A stretch of DNA of 38,301 nucleotides from Xylanimicrobium pachnodae JCM 13526 = NBRC 107786 (GCA_001592145.1 BCWJ01000025.1:1-38301); one strand, 5' to 3'; positions 31,234-38,301 are shown, numbered from the stretch's first letter. Notes: a model not told the origin generated them from the sequence alone. Numbers and translations are program-made.

Positions 31234-31323
31234 ACGGGTGTGAGGCGCGTGGAGGGTGACCGCATTGTGGTGGCCTTGGTGCGTGTGGAGGGTGTGTGGG
31301 GGGAGGTTGGGTTTCCTTGTTGA
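31231..31323 (+). CDS. Short ORF (30 aa) leading into tnpB
   Basis: The ORF begins at the ATG of the bipartite element and ends at a TGA that overlaps a TTG start of tnpB. The peptide MTGVRRVEGDRIVVALVRV ends FPC. It may be a leader peptide, or the first part of an older gene now frameshifted relative to the N-terminal extension of TnpB. No function is known. Confidence 0.4.
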   Translation: MTGVRRVEGDRIVVALVRVEGVWGEVGFPC

Positions 31324-32963
31324 TCGAGGCGCGTACGCATGCACAGGCTGCCGCTATTGCGCGGGTCAGTGGTGGGGTGCGTCTCACGCGCGTCACCGGT
31401 GATGGTGAGGTCAAGGAGACCCGGCAGGTCCGGGTGCCCGATTTCGAGGCTGTGAGCGCCCAGGTCGAGGCAGTCACGCTCATGTTCCGCCTGTATGACG
31501 AAACCCCGGACGGGCTGGTGCAGGTTGGTAACGGGTGGTCGTTTCGCGGGTACAAGTTCGAGGTCGCCTGGCCCCAGGAGGCCGAGCGCCGCGACCTGAT
31601 CCGCGGGCATTTCGGGGCCTGTCGTAAGGCGTACAACGTGGCGTTGGGGTGGGTTAAGGACGACCTGGACGCGAGAGCGAAGGACCCGAAGCACGAGTCC
31701 ACGCCGTGGCGGATGGACGCGCTGCGGCTGCGGTGGAACACGCAGAAGAACCAGGTTGCGCCGTGGTGGGCGGAGTACTCCAAGGAGGCGTACGCGGCAG
31801 GCATCGCGGACCTGGCGACGGCGCTGAAAAACTGGTCGGCGTCGAAGCATGGCACCCGCAAGGGCCGCAGGGTCGGGTTCCCGAGGTTCAAGTCGAAGCG
31901 CACCGCGCGCAAGTCCGTCCGGTTCACCACCGGCGTGATGCGCTTGGGTGAGGACCGGCGCACGATCGTGCTGCCCAGGATCGGGGCTTTGCGTTCGAAG
32001 GAGAACACGCGTGCGTTGCAGCGCCGCCTGGCCAAGGGTGACGCCCGCATCCTGTCGATGACGCTGTCCGAGCATGCGGGCCGCTTGTTCGTGTCCGTGC
32101 AGGCCGCCGTGCGCGCCACTCCGGTCGTTGCCCCGGCCTACCCGGACGCGACCGCTGGGGTTGACGTCGGGATGCGGACGCTGGCGACCGCTTCTGATTC
32201 TCTCGGCCACACGGTCGAGTTCGAAAACCCTCGCGCGTACAAGGCCGCATTGGTCGAACTGCGCCGCGAGCAGCGCAAACTAGCGCGGCGTCTGCCCGGC
32301 TCGCGCGGGTACGAGCGGTCGAAAGCCAAGACCGCCCGCCTGCACGAACGGGTCAGCAACATCCGCCGCGCACACCACCACCAGGTCGCGACCTGGCTGG
32401 TGGGCACGTACGGGCACGTCGTGATCGAAGACCTCGCCGTGTCCGCCATGATGCAAAGCCTCAACCGCCGCTTCCGCCGCTGCGTAGCGGACGCGGGCAT
32501 GGGCGGCCTGCTCGCCTTGATCGCCTTGAAGGCGGACAAGACCGGCACCCAGGTCACCCGCGCCGACCGGTGGTTCCCGTCCTCGCAGATCCACCACGGC
32601 TGCGGGTGCATCCTGACCGACCCTCACCCCTCATTCCGTGGGGCAAGGCCGGTCAAGATGTCCAAGGCCCTGGTCTGTATCCGTACCGGCGAACTCGTCG
32701 ATCGTGACGTGAACGCCGCACACAACCTCCGTGACTGGCCGGAGGGTAATCCGTCAGTCCTGGCTCAGTTGGAGCCAGCGCCCCGCCCGGTAGCCGTGAC
32801 AGCACCCGCTGCCACGGTCGGCGGACCGGAAAAGGTAACCAACCCCGATCTGGTGAGTGCCCGTAAATCGGTGACGAAGAAGCCCGCACCTAGTGCTGGT
32901 CGAGCCGCCGTCAGGCGTGATGAGGCGAGAACCGACCCGAACCTCGCAGCCCCGGCTGCGTAA
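31317..32963 (+). CDS. tnpB: TnpB RNA-guided nuclease (IS605/IS607 type), N-terminal extension
   Basis: TnpB is the transposon-encoded ancestor of Cas12, guided by an omega RNA. With a TTG start the product has 548 aa. The TnpB part begins near GYKFEVAWP; about 85 preceding residues are foreign to the family. RuvC residues are D283 (AGVDVGM), E371 (VIEDLAV) and D464 (DRDVNAA). The zinc-ribbon segment is unusual (IHHGCGC, then LVCIRTGEL), a variant of the usual CxxC pairs. A GGGGAGG lies 10 nt before the TTG. No transposase or clear transposon ends are visible nearby. Only 29 nt separate it from the next gene, so any omega RNA must overlap its 3' end. It may be a stranded or domesticated copy. 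Confidence 0.88.
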   Translation: MLIEARTHAQAAAIARVSGGVRLTRVTGDGEVKETRQVRVPDFEAVSAQVEAVTLMFRLYDETPDGLVQVGNGWSFRGYKFEVAWPQEAERRDLIRGHFGACRKAYNVALGWVKDDLDARAKDPKHESTPWRMDALRLRWNTQKNQVAPWWAEYSKEAYAAGIADLATALKNWSASKHGTRKGRRVGFPRFKSKRTARKSVRFTTGVMRLGEDRRTIVLPRIGALRSKENTRALQRRLAKGDARILSMTLSEHAGRLFVSVQAAVRATPVVAPAYPDATAGVDVGMRTLATASDSLGHTVEFENPRAYKAALVELRREQRKLARRLPGSRGYERSKAKTARLHERVSNIRRAHHHQVATWLVGTYGHVVIEDLAVSAMMQSLNRRFRRCVADAGMGGLLALIALKADKTGTQVTRADRWFPSSQIHHGCGCILTDPHPSFRGARPVKMSKALVCIRTGELVDRDVNAAHNLRDWPEGNPSVLAQLEPAPRPVAVTAPAATVGGPEKVTNPDLVSARKSVTKKPAPSAGRAAVRRDEARTDPNLAAPAA

Positions 32964-32989
32964 GGCGGGAAAGAACCTCGAAAAGAGGT
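32946..32989. terminator. Two hairpins after tnpB
   Basis: GCAGCC/GGCTGC (32946-32959) spans the tnpB stop region, and ACCTC/GAGGT (32975-32989) has a GAAAA loop. They lie between convergent genes and could be a shared terminator or part of an omega RNA fold. Confidence 0.5.
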
Positions 32990-32992
32990 GCG

Positions 32993-33430
32993 TCAGAAGA
33001 GAGGGCTTACGCTATCCGACACTCTGGCGCAACGGACGTACTCGAACGACAGGTCGGCGACCGCAGCGATGTGCTCGAAGTCGTGGTCACAGGCGAGGAC
33101 GGTCGCGTCGTTGAGCATCGCGTACGCGGCGATCAGGATGTCGGTCGGCCCGGCTGCGCGGAACCTGCCGTGTTCCCAAAGTGCCTGCTGGATGTCGCAA
33201 ACCAGCGACTCCTCAGGATGCCTGTCCAGCGGGAATCCGAGGCTGATCTGCGCCCGATACCGAGCGTACTGTCCCGGCGGTGCACTGTGGCAGAACTCCA
33301 GCACCTGGGGTGGGCAGGTCACGAACTGGTCGGACGGTGTCCGCTCGATGTGGTTCAGGCGGGTGACCACGCGAGCATCGCGCTGAACGAAACGTGACCA
33401 CGCAGAGTTGTCGACGAGGAAGTCGGTCAC
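32993..33430 (-). CDS. vapC: PIN-domain toxin VapC
   Basis: The 145-aa product has the PIN residues D7 (FLVDNSAW), E45 (VLEFCHS), D97 (PTDILIAAYA) and D115 or D117 (CDHDFEHIA). It should be an RNase acting on structured RNA. The GTG lies 12 nt past the antitoxin stop, with a weak ribosome binding site. That fits lower toxin than antitoxin output. Confidence 0.92.
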   Translation of the reverse strand: MTDFLVDNSAWSRFVQRDARVVTRLNHIERTPSDQFVTCPPQVLEFCHSAPPGQYARYRAQISLGFPLDRHPEESLVCDIQQALWEHGRFRAAGPTDILIAAYAMLNDATVLACDHDFEHIAAVADLSFEYVRCARVSDSVSPLF

Positions 33431-33442
33431 CGCGCGGCCGAG

Positions 33443-33646
33443 TCACCGGGGGAGCACTGTCGGAGCGCCGAGCCCTGCGGGGAGGTCCTCTAGGGCGGCG
33501 ATTCCGTCCAGCATGGCCCGCTTCTGCTTCGATGCGATCAGGCGCCGCAGAGCCAGATCAACGACGGCCCTGTTGGACGAGGTGCCAGTAAGTTCCCTGG
33601 CCTGCGCCACGAGATCGAGGTTCAGATCGATGGTCGTGATTGGCAT
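33443..33646 (-). CDS. vapB: VapB antitoxin
   Basis: The 67-aa protein has a ribbon-helix-helix-like N-terminus (ITTIDLNLDLVAQARELTGTSSNRAVVDLALRRLI, in part) and a short C-terminal tail for toxin binding. This arrangement is typical of actinobacterial VapB. The ATG has AGGAGG upstream and an AT-rich promoter region that stands out from the surroundings. Confidence 0.88.
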   Translation of the reverse strand: MPITTIDLNLDLVAQARELTGTSSNRAVVDLALRRLIASKQKRAMLDGIAALEDLPAGLGAPTVLPR

Positions 33647-33663
33647 GACGGATCCTCCTAAGC

Positions 33664-33690
33664 CTATGTATACGCGATTATATAACTGGA
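33664..33690 (-). promoter_or_regulatory. AT-rich promoter/operator of vapBC
   Basis: TATAAT (minus strand, 33677-33682) and GTATAC close by form an AT-rich island in very GC-rich DNA. The two TATA-containing halves may be VapB operator arms. No clear -35 box is visible. Confidence 0.6.
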
Positions 33691-33709
33691 GGTCGTGGCA
33701 CGCCTGCGC

Positions 33710-35179
33710 TCACGCAGCGTCATCTTCGCCCGGTGCCCCGTACAGGGACACGGCCAGCGGCACGTCCCGTCGGGTGCGCCGTCGGTCGTGCTGGCCCACG
33801 TCGCCGGGCGTCGCGGCGGTGTCACGGATCAGGGTCAGCCGGTCCCCGCGCCACAGGCCCGCGGTCGAGCAGCGCAACCGCACCAGCACGTCCCCGTCGT
33901 GCACAGCGACCTCGGTGACCACGGCGCGGGTGCGCCCATCCCGGGTCACCAACCGGTCCCCGACGCGCGGCTCACCCGCCGCCACCGTGAAGTTGAACCG
34001 GCCCGGACCGCGGTAAGCGACTTCCAAGGCGGGACGGACCCGGACACGGGCCGGAGGGAGCACTGCGCCGGGGTCACCGAGCAGCGCCGTGTGGACCGCG
34101 AGGTGTGCGTCCCGTACCGCCGGGTCCGCGATGGTGGCGGTCAGCCACGACCACGCTGCGGGGATGATCACGCTCAGGTGGGCGCGGTGCCGGGTCAGCG
34201 CGGTGCGCAGCGCGGACAGGGTCAGGTCGGTGGTGTCGGTCAGCGGGTCCAGCAGGATTACCGAGTCCCAGGTGCGTCCGACCGTGTCCGCGACCGGCAG
34301 CACCGCCACGTCACGGACCGCCCACATCTCGGCGAACACGGCGCGCACGGCGGCGGTCTGCCGGGTCGAGTTCGTCACCACCACCAGGCGGGTGACGTCC
34401 AGGGGGTAGGTCACTGGGGAGTTGCCCGGTCCGGTGCTGTGCACCGTCGCGCCCAACAGCGTCTTGACCCGGGCGGCAGCGATCCGGGCCAGCCCGGCAT
34501 GGTCGAGGACGGTGGCGTCCGCTGCGAGGGTGAGCACCTCCGGGTGCCCATCGAGGTGGGGTGCGGACGGGTCAGCCTCCGGTTCGTCGGCGGTGAGCAG
34601 TCCGAGCAGGGAGGCGGTCACCGGCCCGGTGCGGGTTTCGGACGCGACCGGGACGACAACGGTGACCCCTGGTGCACAGGTCGGGGACGGCCACGGGTGC
34701 GCCGCGTCCGCAACCAGCACCATCTGCCGGGCGTACCGGGCGACACGGGCCACCGTCGGGTGGGTGGGCGGCACCTCGACGGTGACCACGACCGCGTCGA
34801 ACACGGACTGCGGGGCGCCCACGAACGTGTCCAGGGCGCGCACCGTGAACGCCGCCGAATGAGTGGTCAGGACCGGGGCGATCCGGGCGCGCAGGTCGTC
34901 GGTGAGCGCGGTCGTGGCGGCCACCACGATCACGGTCAGGTCCGCGTCCCGGATCAGGCGGGTCACCAGATCGGCCACCCAGGTCGGCGTGTCCGTGCCG
35001 GGAGCGTGCGGGACGTGCACGTACCGGGTGCCGCGCCACGTCTCGAACAGCGCCCGCGCCAGCGCGGACCCCGCCACCAGCCCGGCCAGCCCGTCAACCG
35101 GGACCGGGCGGGCCGCCTCGACAGGGGCGGGAGCGGGGGCCGGGACGCCGAGATCGGGGAGGGTGAGCATGCCGGTCAT
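33710..35179 (-). CDS. Degenerate SF1-helicase-like protein (489 aa)
   Basis: The layout resembles a UPF1-type SF1 helicase, but catalytic motifs are lost. HAPGTDTPT (58-66) stands where Walker A (GxxGxGKT) is expected. FDAVVVTVEV stands for Walker B without DE. RQMVLVADAAHPWPSP stands for the GDxxQLPP motif. C-terminal counterparts include VVVTNSTRQTAAVRAVF, TWDSVILLDPL and LSALRTALTRHRAHLSVIIP. It is probably not an ATPase and may act as a nucleic-acid binding or regulatory partner. The ATG at 35179 is in the bipartite element, with no near Shine-Dalgarno; a second ATG follows three codons later. The assignment is by eye and moderate. Confidence 0.7.
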   Translation of the reverse strand: MTGMLTLPDLGVPAPAPAPVEAARPVPVDGLAGLVAGSALARALFETWRGTRYVHVPHAPGTDTPTWVADLVTRLIRDADLTVIVVAATTALTDDLRARIAPVLTTHSAAFTVRALDTFVGAPQSVFDAVVVTVEVPPTHPTVARVARYARQMVLVADAAHPWPSPTCAPGVTVVVPVASETRTGPVTASLLGLLTADEPEADPSAPHLDGHPEVLTLAADATVLDHAGLARIAAARVKTLLGATVHSTGPGNSPVTYPLDVTRLVVVTNSTRQTAAVRAVFAEMWAVRDVAVLPVADTVGRTWDSVILLDPLTDTTDLTLSALRTALTRHRAHLSVIIPAAWSWLTATIADPAVRDAHLAVHTALLGDPGAVLPPARVRVRPALEVAYRGPGRFNFTVAAGEPRVGDRLVTRDGRTRAVVTEVAVHDGDVLVRLRCSTAGLWRGDRLTLIRDTAATPGDVGQHDRRRTRRDVPLAVSLYGAPGEDDAA

Positions 35180-35205
35180 GTGGGGCGGGGACCGGCCCCT
35201 GATCC
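35177..35205 (-). promoter_or_regulatory. Bipartite element GGATCA-N15-CCCACATG
   Basis: Strong match between the caspase-like gene and the SF1-like gene, followed by ACCGGCATG as at 17529. The ATG is the likely start codon. Confidence 0.75.
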
Positions 35206-35207
35206 GG

Positions 35208-35792
35208 TCACGCGGCGCGCACGCAGTCCCAACCGCCCTGCTGGTACTTCGGCAACCGGTCCCAGAAGGCGTCCGGTTCGAACTCGCCGTGCGCGAACGG
35301 GCGAAGCACGTACTTCCAGACCAACCGGTTCGCGTCCGCGCCGTACGTGAGGCGGCGGGACGCGACAACCGGAGTGCCGGGCACCACCAGGTTCGCCCAC
35401 TCCTCGCGGGCGCGACCGGCGTAGCAGGAACCGATCACCAGCAGGCCGGGCGCAACCGCGTGGGACCGGTCGAACTTCGCCGGGTAGAACGAACCGCCGC
35501 ACACCGTGCCGTCCACCCGGTCGCACCCGCTGAACCAGTACGGGCGCGTCCGCGAACCGTGCCCGTCAAGGTACACCGCCGTCTGCGGACCGATCCGGGT
35601 GCGGTACGCGGCCAACTCGGTGGCCAGGGAGTCGAAGTGGATCGGGTCGGGTGGCCCGAGCAGGGTGAGTCCGGCCTCCCCGGCGGCGAGGCGACGGCGC
35701 ACCTGGTCGGCGTATCGCATCGGCAGCCACGACTCCTCGGTACCGTCCTCCCGGACCGGGGTGAGCATCACGACGTTGCGAGGATTCGGCAT
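35208..35792 (-). CDS. Caspase-like (clan CD) peptidase candidate
   Basis: The 194-aa product has the caspase dyad in the expected setting: H78 in AVYLDGHGS and C123 in LLVIGSCYAGRA, each after a hydrophobic beta strand, 45 residues apart. Caspase-fold peptidases in bacteria often act in phage defence and programmed death. It is small and has no fused sensor domain. The ATG has no clear ribosome binding site and lies 11 nt after the stop of the upstream gene, so it may be coupled to it. Neighbours are a 108-aa protein and the SF1-like protein. The peptidase assignment is from motifs only. Confidence 0.72.
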   Translation of the reverse strand: MPNPRNVVMLTPVREDGTEESWLPMRYADQVRRRLAAGEAGLTLLGPPDPIHFDSLATELAAYRTRIGPQTAVYLDGHGSRTRPYWFSGCDRVDGTVCGGSFYPAKFDRSHAVAPGLLVIGSCYAGRAREEWANLVVPGTPVVASRRLTYGADANRLVWKYVLRPFAHGEFEPDAFWDRLPKYQQGGWDCVRAA

Positions 35793-35802
35793 TCGGGCAT
35801 GA

Positions 35803-36129
35803 TCAGACGAGGCCCAGCGCCTCGTCCACGAGCCACGCCCCGATCATCGCGTCGATGTCCGAAATCGCCCGGTCGATGCCCGCATGCGTGAACGGGTACA
35901 CGACGTGCGAGCGCGGGTGCTCCAGCGTGCCCACCCGCACGTCGATGCCGTCGTCGTCGAGCACCACGGTCACCCCCGCCAGCGGGTCCTTGCGCAGGCA
36001 GATTCCGGCGACATCGCAGTCGAAGCCGCGCGGGTGGTGAAGGTGCTGGGCGACGGGGCCGTAGCCCTCCAACGCGTTCAGGAAGCAGATCAGGGTGGCC
36101 AGGCGGTCGGGTCGGCTGGTGTCGGTCAT
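35803..36129 (-). CDS. Hypothetical protein (108 aa) before caspase-like gene
   Basis: A soluble alpha/beta protein (GVTVVLDDDGIDVRVGTLEHPRS in part, ending VDEALGLV). No family was recognised. The ATG has CGGAGGA upstream. It is probably the first gene of a unit with the caspase-like gene and could be its partner or regulator by position. Confidence 0.7.
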   Translation of the reverse strand: MTDTSRPDRLATLICFLNALEGYGPVAQHLHHPRGFDCDVAGICLRKDPLAGVTVVLDDDGIDVRVGTLEHPRSHVVYPFTHAGIDRAISDIDAMIGAWLVDEALGLV

Positions 36130-36167
36130 GGGGGTCCTCCGGGGACGCGGTGGAAACTGCGGTCACC

Positions 36168-36198
36168 GCGGTGGGGTGCGCCCCGGCGGACGTGCTCT
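36168..36198 (-). promoter_or_regulatory. Degenerate bipartite element AGAGCA-N17-CCCACCGC
   Basis: A weak copy with a longer spacer, upstream of the unit containing the caspase-like gene. Confidence 0.35.
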
Positions 36199-36244
36199 GG
36201 CAGCAACTTCCGTTCACCTTGGCGGCGGCGACGGCATAAGTGGC

Positions 36245-36874
36245 ATGAGCAACCACGTGAGCATTCCCAGTCCTTGGCCCGAGTTCTGCCCGACCTGTCA
36301 CGAACCGATCGACGCGCCCGGATGGCACTCCGTCTACGACCCGCGCGTGTGGATCTGTGACGACTGCTCCGCCATCGAAGACATCCTTGAGATGGACGGT
36401 GGCGCGCTGATCGCCCCCGGTGTTGGGGTGGGGGCGCACACCCCGATCCGAACCGTGACCGTCCTGCTCGTCCCGTGCAACCGGTTCCGTCCCGTCACTG
36501 TGCTGCGGGTCGGTGGGCATCCCGACGAGTACCGCCCCCTGATCGACGCCGAAGACGCCATCGACGCGGTCACGTGCCTGGACCAGGACGGGCGTGAGCA
36601 CCCCGACCGGGTGGCCGCCTGGTACGACCCGGACCGGGCCGATTACCTGAATGTGCGCGCGAACGCGCTCACCGGGGCGCGGCCGCCGATCTTCGGAGAC
36701 GCCGTGTTCGACGCCGCTGACCTCGCCGACCACCGGGTCTCCGTGCCGGTGCCGGTCCTGACCGGGTACCGGGACCGGCTGCGGGCCATGTTCGGGCGCA
36801 ACGGCGCGATCGTGGACGGCGTCGGGACGCTCCCGCCGCTGCCGGGCGGGTGGGCGGTCAGCGCAACACGTTGA
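36245..36874 (+). CDS. Zinc-ribbon protein (209 aa), unknown function
   Basis: The N-terminus has a zinc ribbon with C15/C18 (CPTC) and C38/C41 (CDDC). The middle (VLRVGGHPDEYRPLIDAEDAI, then LNVRANALTG and IFGDAVFDAAD) faintly recalls DUF3846-type phage proteins, but I would not assign it. The start has only a poor ribosome binding site. It converges with the next gene, overlapping by 17 nt. Confidence 0.7.
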   Translation: MSNHVSIPSPWPEFCPTCHEPIDAPGWHSVYDPRVWICDDCSAIEDILEMDGGALIAPGVGVGAHTPIRTVTVLLVPCNRFRPVTVLRVGGHPDEYRPLIDAEDAIDAVTCLDQDGREHPDRVAAWYDPDRADYLNVRANALTGARPPIFGDAVFDAADLADHRVSVPVPVLTGYRDRLRAMFGRNGAIVDGVGTLPPLPGGWAVSATR

Positions 36875-38033
36875 CCCGTTCGGCACCCTTGACCGGCATC
36901 GACGGGTCACCCTTCCAGTACGGGGCCACGAACCGGCGCCGAGGCACCTTACGGCCCGGCCCGGTCCAGTACGTGGACATGTGCCCCTTGACCAGGAACC
37001 GGACGGTGATCTTGCGCCCGGTGCCGGTCTCGGTGTGCGGACGGTACTCGTAGGGGCGCACGTCGATGATCGACACGTCATCGACCAGGGTCGTGACGCG
37101 GGACCCGCCAGCGGACTTCGCCTGACGGGTCACCCGCGCCCGGCCCGTCTTGGCGACCTTCTCCGCCTTCATCATCGTCCACACCGACGGCAGGATTCCG
37201 CCTGCCAGCCACATCGCGTTGGACGTGTCCGACTTCGCCAGCCGGGACCGTTCGGAGGCCACCACCGTGAAATCCTCCGACGCGGACAGTTGGATGCGTT
37301 CCCACTCGATCAGCGGGGTCTCCGTCTCGATCGTGTACGTGTCCATCCAGCGCACCGTCTCCGGCAGCAGCGCCACCGTGGCGTCCACCGCTTCCGGTTT
37401 CTCCCCGCGCTCGATGAGCAGGTCTCGGTGCACCAGGTCGCGTGGGCGCAGGAAGTTGCCTGCCGCGTCCGCCGCGGCGAACACCTCCCGCATCTGGTCG
37501 CGGCGTGTGAAGAACGAGATGTCGATGACGTCCCCGCGGATCGCCCAGCGGATCGCGGCCACCGGCACGCGCGGCAGCCCGTTAGGCAGGGCGGTGTCCG
37601 GCATCCAGGACGCGAAGTGCTCACCGTTGAGGAACGGCACCCCGTGCGGCGGCAGCGGGCACACCGTCAGCGGGTTGTCCGCGAAGAGCAGGAACCCGAA
37701 CGGGGACGGGGCCTCCACGTTCGGGCGCCACGGCGCCTCGGAGTCGGCGTACTCGGCGGCCAGCGCCGCCATCGGGGCGGACACCCAGTACAGGTCCGAG
37801 CGGGCTAGCGCGTCCGCGTCCCGGCGCAGTTCGTCGTTGGTGGACTCCACGAAGTCCGGGTTGTACAGCGGGCTGCGCAGCCCGGACAGCAGCCCCTGAG
37901 CGCGCACCTGCTCCACGATCTCGTCCCCGCGCCGTGCCCGCGCCCGGTACGTGTCGATCAGTTCGTCACGGATGACCGGGACGGCTCGCGCCATCCAGTC
38001 GGACGACTTGATCGCCCGGTCCTTCTTGCCCAC
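36858..38033 (-). CDS. Conserved-looking protein of unknown function (391 aa)
   Basis: A soluble protein with many Trp and Arg residues. A segment FGFLLFADNPLTVCPLPPHGVPF is followed by RGDVIDISFFTRRDQMREVF and a basic C-terminal part (RARVTRQAKSAGGSR, RKVPRRRF). I do not recognise the family. I place the start at a GTG with GGGAG at 4 nt; an ATG 12 codons further upstream is an alternative. It follows the LPxTG gene by 60 nt on the same strand. Confidence 0.75.
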   Translation of the reverse strand: MGKKDRAIKSSDWMARAVPVIRDELIDTYRARARRGDEIVEQVRAQGLLSGLRSPLYNPDFVESTNDELRRDADALARSDLYWVSAPMAALAAEYADSEAPWRPNVEAPSPFGFLLFADNPLTVCPLPPHGVPFLNGEHFASWMPDTALPNGLPRVPVAAIRWAIRGDVIDISFFTRRDQMREVFAAADAAGNFLRPRDLVHRDLLIERGEKPEAVDATVALLPETVRWMDTYTIETETPLIEWERIQLSASEDFTVVASERSRLAKSDTSNAMWLAGGILPSVWTMMKAEKVAKTGRARVTRQAKSAGGSRVTTLVDDVSIIDVRPYEYRPHTETGTGRKITVRFLVKGHMSTYWTGPGRKVPRRRFVAPYWKGDPSMPVKGAERVNVLR

Positions 38034-38093
38034 ATCGCTCCCACAGGTCGGCCCGTCGTGACCGCCCATTATCGCGTGCGGCACCGACACGGG

Positions 38094-38301
38094 TCAGCGG
38101 GCGTGACCGCCGCGGAACCCGACCGTTCGGCGCCGGTACATCCCCGTCGCGGTGAGGGCGGTGAGGGTGAGTAGGGCGGCGAGCAGGGTCCACGCCCCGG
38201 CCCCGTGTCCTCCGGTGAGGGGGAGCCGGAACCCGGCGTTGCGGGGGACGTTCTCGACGGTGGCGTGCGCGGTGGGTCCGGTGAGGGTGATGGGGGTGGG
38301 G
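38094..38301 (-). CDS. LPxTG-anchored surface protein, C-terminus only
   Basis: Only the last 68 codons are in the window. It ends with a sortase signal: VENVPRNAGFRLPLTGG, a hydrophobic segment (AWTLLAALLTLTALTA) and a basic tail (MYRRRTVGF). The VPxNAGFxLPLTGG context is typical of SpaA-like isopeptide pilins of actinobacteria. Sortase would link it to the cell wall. The rest of the protein lies beyond the right edge. Confidence 0.88.
   Translation of the reverse strand, partial: PTPITLTGPTAHATVENVPRNAGFRLPLTGGHGAGAWTLLAALLTLTALTATGMYRRRTVGFRGGHAR

Noticed and set aside
32941-32992. Complete right end of an IS605-type transposon after tnpB
   Set aside because: Only 29 nt lie before the next gene. 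The hairpins alone are not enough to call a transposon end.
1-38301. tRNA, rRNA, riboswitch or CRISPR array
   Set aside because: I saw no conserved tRNA loops, rRNA segments or regularly spaced repeats on either strand.

Overview
The window is very GC-rich DNA with strong G/C bias in third codon positions, many GTG and TTG starts, GTGA/ATGA start-stop overlaps, a DUF4190-type membrane protein and an LPxTG cell-wall sorting signal. This points to a high-GC Gram-positive actinobacterium. Micrococcales is my guess and is not proven. No rRNA, tRNA, CRISPR array, replication gene or partition gene was found. The right part looks like an accessory element (plasmid, integrative element or phage-plasmid): many small orphan genes, two toxin-antitoxin pairs and a lone tnpB.

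Left region (1-17.4 kb, all minus strand, read right to left): a type IV pilus locus. It starts with a DUF4190-like membrane protein and a single-pass membrane protein. Next come two tandem near-duplicate major pilins, a 43-aa protein, an 804-aa prepilin-like protein with fibronectin type III (FnIII) domains and a 2290-aa PilX-like giant adhesin. A membrane-anchored protein, a proline-rich protein and the assembly ATPase PilB follow. PilB carries a 546-aa intein inside its Walker A motif, with the residues expected of a class 3 intein and a LAGLIDADG endonuclease. A small zinc-ribbon ORF and the start of another gene lie at the left edge. Six copies of an 18-bp element (TGCGCATGGTGCCCGGTR) sit just upstream of genes in this cluster.

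Right region (17.5-38.3 kb): a short plus-strand run (membrane protein, RNase H-like protein, small basic protein), then mostly minus-strand multicistronic groups of small unknown proteins headed by a 940-aa unknown protein. It also holds a metallophosphoesterase, an AbrB/PIN and a VapB/PIN toxin-antitoxin pair, and a TnpB nuclease gene. A cassette with a caspase-like protein and a degenerate SF1-helicase-like protein follows. The C-terminus of an LPxTG surface protein is at the right edge.

The feature that ties the right region together is a bipartite element, GGANCA-N14/15-CCCACATG. It stands in front of nearly every transcription unit, always oriented with transcription, on both strands. 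One copy also precedes a gene in the pilus locus. In several places its ATG is the start codon of the gene, or opens a short leader ORF whose stop overlaps the next start. It looks like an element-specific promoter or regulator site.
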